Positions 24,709 through 34,202 of a DNA stretch of 64,000 bases are shown here, one piece after another. Numbering within the stretch: the first letter of the stretch is position 1; every line of letters starts with the position of its first letter. The translations under genes and the position numbers were made by a program. Origin of the DNA: Saccharibacillus kuerlensis DSM 22868 (lineage in GTDB: Bacteria; Bacillota; Bacilli; Paenibacillales; Paenibacillaceae); NCBI RefSeq assembly GCF_000378145.1, contig NZ_KB899291.1, positions 32,137-96,136 of the forward strand. The letters run 5' to 3'. The notes under the pieces were generated by a model. It had not been told where the DNA came from. It did not search any database and saw only the letters and a list, made by a program, of their open reading frames with translations.

Positions 24709-27150
24709 ATGGATACAAGTGAAGCGATACATCCCGACCGAGTAGGACCGATCGTGGTACAAGAAGCCTGGGGGACAATTGGCAGGGCGAGAGCGCTGGA
24801 TCATATGAACGGTGTATACGTGCTCCGGGGAGAGCGCGCATCGCTGGCGTTCGTTTTTTTGGAAGAGAAAGTTTTTCGAATGAAAATGTTCATGGGCAGA
24901 GAAGTCGATCTATCGACAACGATTGCCGTGCTGCCGCGCAAAGGTGAGCCGCTTCAGGCGGAAGTGGAAGAAACAGAGCGGTCGTGGAAGCTGAGCTGCG
25001 GCGAGCTGGTGCTTGAGATTGAAAAGAAAACTTCTGCGCTGTCCGTATTCGACCGCGAGGAACGTATGATTGCCCGGCAGAATACGGTGAGCTGGAATCC
25101 TCGAGGTGCAGTCCATTCCGTTTACGATATGCCGGGCGACTCTCACTTTTACGGATTGGGAGAGAAGGCCAGCTTCCTCGACAAGAAAGGCGAACGCTAC
25201 ACAATGTGGAACACTGACGTATATGCGCCTCATATGCCGGAGATCGAAGCGCTGTATGAGTCGATTCCGCTGCTGGTGCATATGCACGGCAAATGTTCTT
25301 ACGGAATTTTCCTCGATAATCCGGGCCGCACCGATTTCGATATGCGTTCGCATGGTATTTCGTATACAATAGGCTGCTCGACGGGCGATTATGATATCTA
25401 CTTCGTCTATGGACCGGCGCTGAAGGAAGTTGTACGGGGGTATACCGGGCTGACCGGAAGGATTGCGCTTCCGCCCAAATGGGCGCTCGGTTATCATCAA
25501 TCGCGTTACAGCTATATGGATCAGAGTGAAGTGCTGCATCTGGCAAGAACGTTCCGGGAAAAAGAAATTCCGTGCGACGTGATCTACCTGGATATTCACT
25601 ATATGGACGAGTATCGGGTATTCACGTTCGATCCTGTGCGGTTTCCCGATCCCGAGGGGATGATGGCCGAACTGAAATCATTGGGCATCCGTATTGTTCC
25701 AATTGTTGATCCCGGTGTGAAAAAAGATCCGAAATATGCCGTTTACCGCGAGGGCGTAGAAAAAGGCTATTTCAGCCGAAAGCTTGAAGGTGATATTTTC
25801 TTCGGAGACGTTTGGCCGGGTACCAGCGCATTTCCGGATTTCACAGACGACAAAGCCGCCGAATGGTGGGGCAATATGCATAAATATTATACGGATATGG
25901 GTATTCCCGGTATCTGGAACGATATGAACGAACCGGCCGTATTCAACAATTCCAAAACGATGGATCTTGACGTAATGCACGGTAATAATGGCAATCCGAA
26001 AACGCATGAAGAGCTGCATAATCTATACGGCATGCTGATGTCCAAGGCGACCTACGAAGGATTAAAGCGCAATATGGACGGTCAGCGGCCGTTCGTCCTG
26101 ACGCGTGCCGGATATTCCGGCATTCAACGCTATGCGGCTGTCTGGACAGGCGACAACCGCAGTTTCTGGGAACATATGGCGCTCGCCATGCCGATGGTGC
26201 TTAACATGGGATTGTCAGGTCTTGCCTTCTCGGGACCGGATATTGGCGGCTTCGCGCATCATACGTCGGCCGAACTGCTTGTGCGCTGGACACAGATGGG
26301 CGTGCTTTTCCCTTACTGCCGCAATCACTCGTCGATCGGAACGATGCGTCAGGAACCTTGGTCGTTCGGGCCGGAGATTGAAAGCATTCTGCGCGAATAT
26401 ATCGGTCTGCGTTATCGCTGGATGCCGCATCTGTACAATTTGTTCCACGAGGCAGCTGAAACAGGACTTCCGCCAATGAGACCGCTTCTGCTGGAATATC
26501 AGGATGATCCCAACGTGACCAACCTGTGCGATCAATTCCTGGTGGGCAGTGATGTACTGGCGGCACCGATCTATCGTCCGAACACGGAGCACCGTGCCGT
26601 CTATCTGCCGGAAGGGCAGTGGATCGATTATTGGAGCGGCGAGATCCTGGAAGGGGGACGCCATATTCTGGCCCATGCACCGCTCAGCGTTATGCCTCTA
26701 TATATTCGCGCGGGCGCGGTAATTGCCGAAGGTTCGCCGAAGCTGTATGCGGATGATCGGAGTGACGAGACATTGACGCTGCGTGTGTATGGAGCGAAAG
26801 CAGAGGCCGGATTCCATGCGTCGTACAGCCTTTATGAAGATGACGGTGCAAGTTTCGATTACGTCAGCGGCGTCTCTTCAATGATTCGATTCGAGCTGCG
26901 CGGTGGGGAAAATGAATTGGAGCTGAGTTATCGTTACGAAAGGCACGGCTACACCGCCAATCGCAATCTGGTCCGCTTTGCACTCGTCTGCACGGCATTC
27001 AAGCCGGCGGAGATCGAGGGTTTGAAAGAACTGAATCCGGAAGAAGCGGAGCACGGACAGGAAGGTTGGTATATCGACAGACAGACCGGGGGCTTGGTTC
27101 TCCAGATTCAGGATAGAACCCAAGGAGCGACATTCAAGCTAAAAGGATAA
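24709..27150 (+). CDS. Alpha-glucosidase, glycoside hydrolase family 31
   Basis: Cytoplasmic enzyme of 813 residues that releases glucose from alpha-glucosides by a retaining mechanism. The GH31 barrel has the nucleophile D405 in GIWNDMNEPAVF and the acid/base D482 in WTGDNRSFWEHM; the N-terminal beta domain carries FYGLGEKASFLDKKG. There is no signal peptide. AAGGAG lies 11 bases before the ATG. It is probably controlled by the MalR-like operator upstream. Maltose or isomalto-oligosaccharides are the likely substrates. Monocistronic. Confidence 0.93.
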   Translation: MDTSEAIHPDRVGPIVVQEAWGTIGRARALDHMNGVYVLRGERASLAFVFLEEKVFRMKMFMGREVDLSTTIAVLPRKGEPLQAEVEETERSWKLSCGELVLEIEKKTSALSVFDREERMIARQNTVSWNPRGAVHSVYDMPGDSHFYGLGEKASFLDKKGERYTMWNTDVYAPHMPEIEALYESIPLLVHMHGKCSYGIFLDNPGRTDFDMRSHGISYTIGCSTGDYDIYFVYGPALKEVVRGYTGLTGRIALPPKWALGYHQSRYSYMDQSEVLHLARTFREKEIPCDVIYLDIHYMDEYRVFTFDPVRFPDPEGMMAELKSLGIRIVPIVDPGVKKDPKYAVYREGVEKGYFSRKLEGDIFFGDVWPGTSAFPDFTDDKAAEWWGNMHKYYTDMGIPGIWNDMNEPAVFNNSKTMDLDVMHGNNGNPKTHEELHNLYGMLMSKATYEGLKRNMDGQRPFVLTRAGYSGIQRYAAVWTGDNRSFWEHMALAMPMVLNMGLSGLAFSGPDIGGFAHHTSAELLVRWTQMGVLFPYCRNHSSIGTMRQEPWSFGPEIESILREYIGLRYRWMPHLYNLFHEAAETGLPPMRPLLLEYQDDPNVTNLCDQFLVGSDVLAAPIYRPNTEHRAVYLPEGQWIDYWSGEILEGGRHILAHAPLSVMPLYIRAGAVIAEGSPKLYADDRSDETLTLRVYGAKAEAGFHASYSLYEDDGASFDYVSGVSSMIRFELRGGENELELSYRYERHGYTANRNLVRFALVCTAFKPAEIEGLKELNPEEAEHGQEGWYIDRQTGGLVLQIQDRTQGATFKLKG

Positions 27151-27268
27151 AATACGGATAGCAAACAGCATAATTAAGGTCGAAAGCGGTCCATCCGGGC
27201 CGTTTTCGGCTTTTTCGATATAATAGAAGGAAGCACGGATAAACGCGAAGCGGGAGCTGAAGAAAGAT

Positions 27269-27775
27269 ATGTGGAAAATCATTGAGGCATACGACCAAAT
27301 TAATGCGTGGATCCGGGCGAGCGAAGGAAGCTTTATTGAGCTTGAGAACGGAGAACCGTACCGATTTTCCAGACGCCGAACTTTTTCGGGAAAAGAGTTG
27401 GAGGCGTTCGAACGGAGTTCGGGACTTGAGCTGCCGGCCGAATATAAACGTCTGCTGATCGGAGTGGGAGCGGTCGAGCTGTTCGCAGGGCCGCTTAGCG
27501 GAGGAATTGAAATTCTGGGTCCCGACGAAATTGCGGACTTCTCGAAAAAAGTATTCGACGGTTACGGGAAGAACCCCTATCCCGAACTGCTGCTTGGCGT
27601 GTCGATCCCTAAGTTCGGTTCATTCGGTGGATTCAGACCGGGCAGGGAACGCCATGAACGGTACGGCGTTTTTCATTCCGAAATATCGCCTGAGCAATGG
27701 ATGGAAACTTGCAGTTTCACAGCGTTCGACGATTGGATCGTCAAGCTGGTAGAGAGCCGCGGAGCTGTTATCTGA
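27269..27775 (+). CDS. SMI1/KNR4 (SUKH) family protein
   Basis: Protein of 168 residues with the SUKH core: ELEAFERSSGLELPAEYKRLL (about 47-67) followed by a GGIEILGPDEIADFS segment and a C-terminal SFTAFDDWIVKLV helix. SUKH proteins include immunity proteins against contact-dependent toxins and general housekeeping members. No toxin gene lies beside it, so its role is open. GGGAGCTGAAGAAAGAT precedes the ATG. Confidence 0.75.
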   Translation: MWKIIEAYDQINAWIRASEGSFIELENGEPYRFSRRRTFSGKELEAFERSSGLELPAEYKRLLIGVGAVELFAGPLSGGIEILGPDEIADFSKKVFDGYGKNPYPELLLGVSIPKFGSFGGFRPGRERHERYGVFHSEISPEQWMETCSFTAFDDWIVKLVESRGAVI

Positions 27776-27804
27776 GAAGCTGCCAGTCCTATTGAACGGC
27801 AGAT

Positions 27805-27840
27805 AAAAAAACCGAACGCGCAATGCGTTCGGCTTTTTTA
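27805..27840. terminator. Bidirectional terminator between convergent genes
   Basis: AAAAAAACCGAACGC, short loop, GCGTTCGGCTTTTTT; overlaps by 3 bases the last codon of the minus-strand gene at 27838. Confidence 0.9.
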
Positions 27841-28314
27841 TATTTCGGGCTTGCGGTAAATCAAGAAGTATAGGAATAATACGCCCATAGCCAGCTTGAA
27901 GCGCTTTTCGGCAGCAACTTTTCTTCCGGCGAGAAAACGTTCGGCATCCGAAGGCTCGACTCCGCTTTGCAGCGCGAGCGTTTCTGCGGTAAAGCCGAAG
28001 CTCTCCGATAGGCCCTGCATAATCGCTTTGAGACGTTCCTCGGGCAGAATTTGCGGCGTATTAATACCCATACCGAGAAAAGCGATCAGATCGAACGCAG
28101 CGGAGCGCTTCCCGGCATCTATATGTTCCAGATCGGTATCGCCGCTCAGATAGGCTTCCCAATCGTCCCGGCCGATTGCGGTGAGTCGCTCTAACGATTC
28201 GTAAGAGATTTTGTACGTGTCCATGGCCCGATGAAGCAGATCGACACTGCCGATAGTGTCATGGGGAAGCGGTTCTTCGTCTATTTCGATGATGCGCTTG
28301 CGATTTTCGTTCAT
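27838..28314 (-). CDS. Hypothetical protein with two helix-turn-helix-like segments
   Basis: Soluble protein of 158 residues. Two segments have HTH-like spacing: LLHRAMDTYKISYESLERLT (about 25-44) and SESFGFTAETLALQSGVEPS (about 103-122), each followed by a short acidic linker, as in lambda-repressor-like folds. The C-terminus is hydrophobic (VLFLYFLIY). The ATG at 28314 follows AAGGAGGCTCCTGCC. DNA binding is possible but unproven. Confidence 0.6.
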   Translation of the reverse strand: MNENRKRIIEIDEEPLPHDTIGSVDLLHRAMDTYKISYESLERLTAIGRDDWEAYLSGDTDLEHIDAGKRSAAFDLIAFLGMGINTPQILPEERLKAIMQGLSESFGFTAETLALQSGVEPSDAERFLAGRKVAAEKRFKLAMGVLFLYFLIYRKPEI

Positions 28315-28468
28315 GGCAGGAGCCTCCTTGCAAAAAATAGAATAAATTAGAATGAAAATGAGGCAGACAACCCCATTATACACCAGTCGGGCCGGAGACT
28401 CTCAAATGCTGGAAAGGAACAGAAGACAAGAAAAGTTCAACAAAGAAGTTCAACAAAGAAGTTCGATA

Positions 28469-28498
28469 AACAAGCTGAGCGAAAGCGCTCAGCTTGTT
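28469..28498 (-). terminator. Hairpin at the 3' end of the AraC pseudogene
   Basis: AACAAGCTGAGCG and CGCTCAGCTTGTT pair perfectly around AAAG. The T tail on the minus strand is short and interrupted (TTTATCG). Next to it are three imperfect 14-base repeats of AAGTTCAACAAAG at 28433-28466. Confidence 0.55.
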
Positions 28499-28753
28499 GG
28501 GATAACCGGAATCCACAGCTCATTTCGGTGCTCCTCGGGAGGGAGGTAACATTCAACGGCCGGAAGGTCTACCAGTTCCTCAAATGCCTGCTCCGTATTC
28601 AAAGTATGGACTTCCGTGACAAAGGCGAACATGTGCTGAAAATGCTGGGCCGGACAGCAGACAGCTCTTGCCGCTGCGGTATACGAAATTCTCCTTGGCC
28701 AAGCGTGTCTCAATATAATCGAAAGCCGCATTCATACGGTTCATCCAATCCAT
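28489..28753 (-). pseudogene. Broken AraC-family regulator with GyrI-like effector tail
   Basis: From an ATG at 28753 (AGGAAGGACAGATGGG before it) the frame reads MDWMNRMNAAFDYIETRL, the start of AraC regulators of the SoxS/Rob type. After about 22 codons the match jumps frame to YTAAARAVCCPAQHFQHMFAFV, the rest of the first HTH. That frame then runs straight into DLPAVECYLPP and NELWIPV, the end of a GyrI-like domain. One frameshift (near 28690) and the loss of roughly 200 codons leave it non-functional. Confidence 0.75.
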
Positions 28754-29168
28754 CCCATCTGTCCTTCCTATACCGGCTTGTCGCAGGCTGCATTCAGTCG
28801 ATTGAAGTACGCTTTCCGCGCAGCTGTTTGGCGAGGCGAGCTCCACTTGTCTCCCGGTTCTTTCATTTCCAGCATAATCGGTCCTGAACATACGAGTCTT
28901 GCAGAACATGCACTGTTTTTGCAAGGTTCCGCTTTCGAGAAGGCGTTTGAAACGTGTATTTTCTTTTGTGTATTCTGTGTTTAGTCTTTTTATCTTGAAG
29001 CGGAGCTGTCGATCCGGTCAAGTTTTTTTGCCGAAAAAACGGGACGGTATATGGATTGTCTTGCAGAATCAGTCGAAAAAATGACGAATATCGTTTAGAA
29101 TGGGGAGAAGGGCAATTTTGGCTTATTTTTGATTTTGCATAAAAAAGCGGACAAGACGGGGGACAAAC
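28754..29168. other. Intergenic region between the AraC remnant and the SNF2 gene
   Basis: 415 bases without a supported gene. Open frames here lack ribosome sites or family similarity. It probably carries the SNF2 gene promoter, but I see no convincing -35/-10 pair. Confidence 0.5.
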
Positions 29169-32100
29169 ATGAATCAACCGCTTTATGGAATATGGCTGGG
29201 AGACGTCTTCTTCTGCTTCTCTGGCGAAACGTCGGAGCCGAAGGTAGACGCTTGGACCCGGCAGGTGAGAAAACTGGATATTCATGGCGAAAAACCGCTG
29301 CGGCAGGCAGCGCTCCGGCTGGCCGAGCTGCGCTGGCCGGGCGCGTCTTCGCGCCGTGGACGCAGCCGCGGCTTCGGCGGCCGAACGCTTGAAGGGCTGG
29401 CGCTGCCCGCGACCGCAGCCTTTACGCTGCTGTCGGAATTCGACGAAAGCAAATTCGCTGCACAGGGCTTTGCACTGGGCGCGGAGATGCGTTATTGGGG
29501 TGCTGCAGTGCGCTTTGCACGCGATCTGCTGGCTGCCGGTTGCTTTGCGCCGGCAGCGGATCCTCCGGCGAGGGTCAGTGCACGGAGAGCATCCGAGCTG
29601 ACCTTCACCGGTACATGGAAGCCGCTTCTGGAGCGGGCGGAAGACCGTGAGCGCTTTGCCGCGCTGGCTGCGGCGATGCCGCCAATTGGACTGACGGCGC
29701 CCGGTGCCGTAGGCGACGAGGAAGAATCGCCTCCACTTGGACGGGCACGCGAGCTGGTGCTGCATTCGTTCCTGTCCGCACTGATCGACGGACAAATGCG
29801 AATGATGCTCGGCAGCATGCGCAGTGCGCTGCCGCAGATGCGGCTGCCTTATCGGCGAGGGTATTCGCCGCTGTCTGCACTGTGGTGGAACAGTCTGCTC
29901 GATCCGCAGCGGGAAACCAAAGTGCAGGGCGGTTCGGAAGATATCGAAGAGCTGGAGCAGCAGATTGCAGCGCTGGGCGGTTCGGTACCGCAGAGCGAGG
30001 AAGGTGACGAATCGGCAAGCGCGCAGCTCCGTCTGGGGCTTCGGCTGGAGCCGCGTATTTCCGATCCGGACGGTCCGGCAGAGGATCGCTGGCGGCTGGA
30101 ATTTCGTGCCGAGGATGAGCTGGAAGCCGGAGCTTCTCTGCCGGCTTCGGAAATCTGGCGGCTGACGGAGAACGAGCTGGTGCTGCGTGGACGCCGCTAT
30201 GAGGATCCCAAGCGGCAGCTGCTGACGCTGTTGGGCCGAGCCGCAGAACAGGTTCCGCAGCTGCAGATGGCGCTTGTTCGGCCGCATCCGGAGGAAGCTT
30301 GGCTCGACGCACAGGAAATGTTCGATTTTCTGATGGCTGGCGTATCCGCTCTTCGGGCCGCCGGCGTGCGGATCGAAATGCCGTCAAGATTCACGAAGAG
30401 AGGAAGACGCAGCGCAGGCGTAAAGCTCAAGGCACGGCTGGAGCCAGGCCGCAGCGGCGAAGGCGAAGCGGCGCTCGGTATCAAGCAGTTGGTCGAGTTC
30501 GACCTGGAAGCGACAATTGGCGAGACTTCGATCGGTCTTGAAGAACTTCGCCGGATTGCCGAAGACGGTGTGCCGCTGGTATTCCTGAACGGCGAGTGGG
30601 TTGAGGTGGATATCAAAGAGGTTCGTCAAGTGCTGCGTCTGCTCAAAAAACAGACCGTTCACGAGATGACCTTCGGCGAACTGCTTAAGCTGTCAGCCGC
30701 AGAAGACGACTCCGTCTGGAATGGAGTCGGCGTCTCGGGCATCGAGACCTATGGTCTGCTGTACGACCTGCTGCGAGGCGGAGGCAGATCTTCTTCCGAG
30801 CATTCCGTACCCGAAGCGCTGAACGGTACGCTGCGTCCTTACCAGGAACGAGGCTACCGTTGGCTGTCTTCCATGCGGGAAATGGGATTCGGCGCTTGTC
30901 TGGCCGACGACATGGGTCTAGGCAAGACGGTGCAGGTTATCGCTTGTCTGCTTGACCATCCGATGCCGGGACCGAAGCTGATCGTCTGTCCGACATCGCT
31001 GCTCGGCAACTGGCAGCGTGAGATCCAGCGATTCGCTCCGAAGTTTACGGTCCATGTGCATCACGGCACCCAGCGGCTGAAAGGCGAATCGTTCGAACAC
31101 TGTGTGCGCGAACACGATATCATTCTGACCACGTATCCGCTGATCGGCCGCGATGTCGAAGAATTCCGAGGCATCGTCTGGGCATCGGTAGTATTGGACG
31201 AAGCGCAGTCGATCAAAAACTACGGTACGAAACAGGCGCAGAACGTCATGAAGTTGAACTCGCCGCATCGGATTGCCGTAACCGGGACTCCGGTCGAGAA
31301 CCGTCTGGCCGAGCTGTGGTCGATCTTTCAGTTCATGAATCCCGGTTATTTGGGTTCGGCGGCTTCGTTCCGACGCCGTTTTGGCGCCAACGCGCCGCAT
31401 GTGCCGGAGGAGAGCGACAAGCTGCGTACGATGGTGGCACCGTTTATGCTGAGACGTCTGAAGAGCGATCCGGATATCCGCAAGGATCTGCCGGAGAAGA
31501 TTGAACTGAAGTCTTACTGCGAGCTGTCGATCGACCAGGCGGGCATGTATCAATCGGTCGTCGGCGAGCTGATGCAGAAGGTCGAAAGCCAGGAGGCTTC
31601 AAGCCGGACAGTCCGGCAGGGAATCGTATTATCGGCACTGACGCGGCTCAAGCAGATCTGTGATCATCCGGCGCTTGTCAAAGAGCATACCGGCGCATTC
31701 AAGGCGGAGAAGTCCGGCAAGCTGATGCAGCTGATCGAGCTGCTTGACCGCATTCGCGACAATGGCGAATCGGTGCTTATTTTTACCCAGTACGTCCGAA
31801 TGGGCAAGCTGCTGGCGGAAGAACTGCACCGGCGTTATGGCGAGGAGCCGATGTTCCTGCACGGGGCAGTGAAGAAGGAAGAGCGGGATCGCATGATTCG
31901 CACCTTCCAAGAAGGCGAAGGCGCAAGCGCATTTATCCTTTCGTTGAAGGCCGGCGGGCTCGGTCTCAATCTTACGAGAGCGAACCATGTTGTGCATTTT
32001 GACCGCTGGTGGAACCCGGCCGTCGAAAACCAGGCAACAGACCGAGTATTCCGGATTGGACAGCGGCGCGGCGTACAAGTGCATAAGCTGATCTGTCAGG

Positions 32101-32252
32101 GTACATTGGAGGAACGAATCGACGAGATGATCGAGAACAAGAAAACGCTGGCCGAACGTGTGACGGGCACAGGAGAGCGTTGGTTGACGGAAATGTCCAA
32201 CGAGGAGCTGCGTACGCTCGTTTCCCTGCAGGGAAACGAGCGGATCGAGTAA
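29169..32252 (+). CDS. SNF2-family DNA/RNA-dependent ATPase (bacterial SWI2/SNF2 helicase)
   Basis: A 1,027-residue protein. The N-terminal half (about 1-530) is the bacterial SNF2-associated domain rich in Ala, Arg and Glu. The helicase core begins with TLRPYQERGYRWL, Walker A ADDMGLGKT (K586), motif II DEAQ (D677-Q680), motif III VTGTPVENRL, and the C-terminal lobe with FILSLKAGGLGLNLT and FRIGQRRGV. Homologues (RapA/HepA-like) move on DNA or remodel RNA polymerase complexes. An Ala-rich gene follows by 75 bases and probably shares the transcript. Confidence 0.92.
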   Translation: MNQPLYGIWLGDVFFCFSGETSEPKVDAWTRQVRKLDIHGEKPLRQAALRLAELRWPGASSRRGRSRGFGGRTLEGLALPATAAFTLLSEFDESKFAAQGFALGAEMRYWGAAVRFARDLLAAGCFAPAADPPARVSARRASELTFTGTWKPLLERAEDRERFAALAAAMPPIGLTAPGAVGDEEESPPLGRARELVLHSFLSALIDGQMRMMLGSMRSALPQMRLPYRRGYSPLSALWWNSLLDPQRETKVQGGSEDIEELEQQIAALGGSVPQSEEGDESASAQLRLGLRLEPRISDPDGPAEDRWRLEFRAEDELEAGASLPASEIWRLTENELVLRGRRYEDPKRQLLTLLGRAAEQVPQLQMALVRPHPEEAWLDAQEMFDFLMAGVSALRAAGVRIEMPSRFTKRGRRSAGVKLKARLEPGRSGEGEAALGIKQLVEFDLEATIGETSIGLEELRRIAEDGVPLVFLNGEWVEVDIKEVRQVLRLLKKQTVHEMTFGELLKLSAAEDDSVWNGVGVSGIETYGLLYDLLRGGGRSSSEHSVPEALNGTLRPYQERGYRWLSSMREMGFGACLADDMGLGKTVQVIACLLDHPMPGPKLIVCPTSLLGNWQREIQRFAPKFTVHVHHGTQRLKGESFEHCVREHDIILTTYPLIGRDVEEFRGIVWASVVLDEAQSIKNYGTKQAQNVMKLNSPHRIAVTGTPVENRLAELWSIFQFMNPGYLGSAASFRRRFGANAPHVPEESDKLRTMVAPFMLRRLKSDPDIRKDLPEKIELKSYCELSIDQAGMYQSVVGELMQKVESQEASSRTVRQGIVLSALTRLKQICDHPALVKEHTGAFKAEKSGKLMQLIELLDRIRDNGESVLIFTQYVRMGKLLAEELHRRYGEEPMFLHGAVKKEERDRMIRTFQEGEGASAFILSLKAGGLGLNLTRANHVVHFDRWWNPAVENQATDRVFRIGQRRGVQVHKLICQGTLEERIDEMIENKKTLAERVTGTGERWLTEMSNEELRTLVSLQGNERIE

Positions 32253-32327
32253 ACGCCGCGAGGCGTCCGGGGCGCAGAAGCGGTCTGAGAAGCGAATGCG
32301 CGCCCGGCGAAGAGGGGTTATATAGAG

Positions 32328-33089
32328 ATGAACAGCTTGCACATTGTACAATTGGAAGCGAAGCTTGGCCTGCTGGCTGCCGTAATTGAAGAAGAACGGC
32401 AGGAGGGCGGCCGGGATTCCCGCCGCATCGAGATTCCGCTGCTTCCGGCAGCACCGCAGCAGCGGGCAGAATGGCAGCAGCTGGCTGGCCGCTCTGCACT
32501 TGATTTGTATCGTCTACTCGGCGAAGCGTCCGAGCTTACGGTACAATTCGGCGGCCGGAAACAAGCCGGCCGCGAAGTTTTGCTTCCGCCCGGCAAACAG
32601 TCCGGAAGCGAAGCTGCGGCCGTGCGGACGACGCTGCCGCTCGGCGGTGGCGAAGCCGCTTGGGAGCTGGCCGCTGCAGACAAGGGCGGCGGCCCGGAAG
32701 TCATGGCTGCCCTCGAGGCGGCAGCCGAGGTAGTCCGGACGAATGCGGCGTTCGGACTCATGCTCGCCGGAATCGAACCCGCCGAGCTGGCCGCCGAGGC
32801 TATGGCCGGCTGGAGCGACGACTGGGAAGCACCTACGGATGAGCCTGCACCGAAGGCGGCGCCGCGCGCTGCAGCAGAAGGTGGCGGTCGAGAGATCGCC
32901 GAATGGATTGCGGCAGCGGCCGAGAAAGGCGTGCTGCACGAGCATGGACGACTGCCGGATGAATCGTCGTCCGAGCAGAACGAGGCAGCGCCACATTCTT
33001 GTGACCTTTCGCTGCTGCCCGATACGGCTGCGGCAGAATCCGCACTGGCGGAACTGCGGCGGGCAATGCGCGCCCGAATGAACGGTTGA
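32328..33089 (+). CDS. Ala-rich hypothetical protein downstream of the SNF2 gene
   Basis: Protein of 253 residues, very rich in Ala, Gly and Glu, with no recognised domain. The first 60 residues look helical (MNSLHIVQLEAKLGLLAAVIE), the middle is low complexity, and the end SALAELRRAMRARMNG is basic and helical. The gene is in the same direction and close to the SNF2 gene, so it may be an accessory. SNF2 proteins of this type often pair with SWIM zinc-finger proteins, but no CxC/CxH motif is present here. Confidence 0.6.
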   Translation: MNSLHIVQLEAKLGLLAAVIEEERQEGGRDSRRIEIPLLPAAPQQRAEWQQLAGRSALDLYRLLGEASELTVQFGGRKQAGREVLLPPGKQSGSEAAAVRTTLPLGGGEAAWELAAADKGGGPEVMAALEAAAEVVRTNAAFGLMLAGIEPAELAAEAMAGWSDDWEAPTDEPAPKAAPRAAAEGGGREIAEWIAAAAEKGVLHEHGRLPDESSSEQNEAAPHSCDLSLLPDTAAAESALAELRRAMRARMNG

Positions 33090-33172
33090 GCGCTAAACAT
33101 AAGTTCGAATGAGATCATCAGAAGCAGCGCAGAAGAGCGGGGAGCAGTGCAGAAGAGCAGGGAGGAATCAGA

Positions 33173-33991
33173 ATGGGGAAAAATACGGCAGCGAGATGGG
33201 GAGCCTTCGTGCTCGGCACGGCTCTGGCGGCAGGATTGTTGAGCGCCTGCGGCGCCGCAGGCGCATCAAAGGAACCGGATCAGGAAGCGCAGCAGTCGTC
33301 CAATGGACAGGCAAATGCCGAGACGGATAACCCGCCGAGTCCGTTTGCGGCGGATTCGCTTCAAGCGACGATTCAAGAGAAGGGCGGCAAGAATGTTGTC
33401 ACTAACCCGGCTTCGATTCGCGTTGTCGTCAACAAAGAGCGTTACTTGCCGGATGGCTATGAGCCTTCTGATCTGGTCGTGCCGAATGTTCCGTTTTCCT
33501 TCGAAGGGACGATTGAAAAGAGTCATCTGAGAAAAGAAGCGGCGTCGGCGCTTGAAGAGCTCTTTGAAGGGGCGAAAAACGCCAATATCGAATTATATGC
33601 CGTATCGGGTTATCGTTCTTACGTTCGTCAGCAGTCCATCTACGCTAACAATGTAGCCAAGCGTGGTGAAGAAGAAGCGGCCAAATTCAGTGCGCCTCCA
33701 GGTACGAGCGAACACCAAACCGGATTGGCGATGGATATATCGGCACTCAGCGCAGGCAATGAATTGGAACAGACTTTTGGCGATACAGAAGAAGGCCGCT
33801 GGGTGGCCGAGCATGCGCAGGAATACGGATTCATCGTTCATTATTTAAAAGGCAAAGAAGAGATCACCGGTTATTCGTATGAACCTTGGCATGTTCGTTA
33901 CGTAGGCAAAGATCTTGCCAAAGCGGTATATGACAGCGGATTGGCACTTGAAGAATACCTGGACGAAAATCATTTAAAAAGCGGGCAGTAG
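33173..33991 (+). CDS. VanY-type D-alanyl-D-alanine carboxypeptidase lipoprotein (M15B)
   Basis: Exported peptidase of 272 residues that trims the terminal D-Ala of peptidoglycan stems. A signal peptide ends at lipobox LLSACG (Cys25). The M15 zinc motif SEHQTGLAMDIS carries His and Asp ligands, and EPWHVRYVG carries the catalytic Glu and the third ligand His; YRSYVRQQSIYANNV precedes them. The ribosome site lies in a 20-base tandem duplication (GCAGAAGAGCGGGGAGCA-type) just before the ATG. Probably monocistronic. Confidence 0.93.
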   Translation: MGKNTAARWGAFVLGTALAAGLLSACGAAGASKEPDQEAQQSSNGQANAETDNPPSPFAADSLQATIQEKGGKNVVTNPASIRVVVNKERYLPDGYEPSDLVVPNVPFSFEGTIEKSHLRKEAASALEELFEGAKNANIELYAVSGYRSYVRQQSIYANNVAKRGEEEAAKFSAPPGTSEHQTGLAMDISALSAGNELEQTFGDTEEGRWVAEHAQEYGFIVHYLKGKEEITGYSYEPWHVRYVGKDLAKAVYDSGLALEEYLDENHLKSGQ

Positions 33992-34127
33992 AGAAACAAT
34001 TAGTAAGAAGCATCCAGTAAGAAACCCTCAATAGGAAACGTCCAATAACAAACAATCAGTAAGAAAAGGTCCATCTAAAAACTGAAGATTGAGCGGCTTG
34101 TATACAGGCTGCGGACCTTTGGGAACA

Positions 34128-34177
34128 AAAAACGCTGAACCTCTTTCATAAGACGAAAGGGGTTCGGCGTTTTGTTT
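34128..34177. terminator. Bidirectional terminator
   Basis: AAAAACGCTGAACCTCTTTC and GAAAGGGGTTCGGCGTTTTG pair around a short loop with A and T tails. The stretch 33990-34075 before it carries decayed repeats of a CAGTAAGAA motif. Confidence 0.85.
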
Positions 34178-34202
34178 GATTTTCTGTTTTGGCAGCTGTT
34201 TC

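Noticed and set aside
28863..30287. 474-codon minus-strand frame over the start of the SNF2 gene
   Set aside because: Shadow frame in GC-skewed codons; the SNF2 gene is certain on the other strand.
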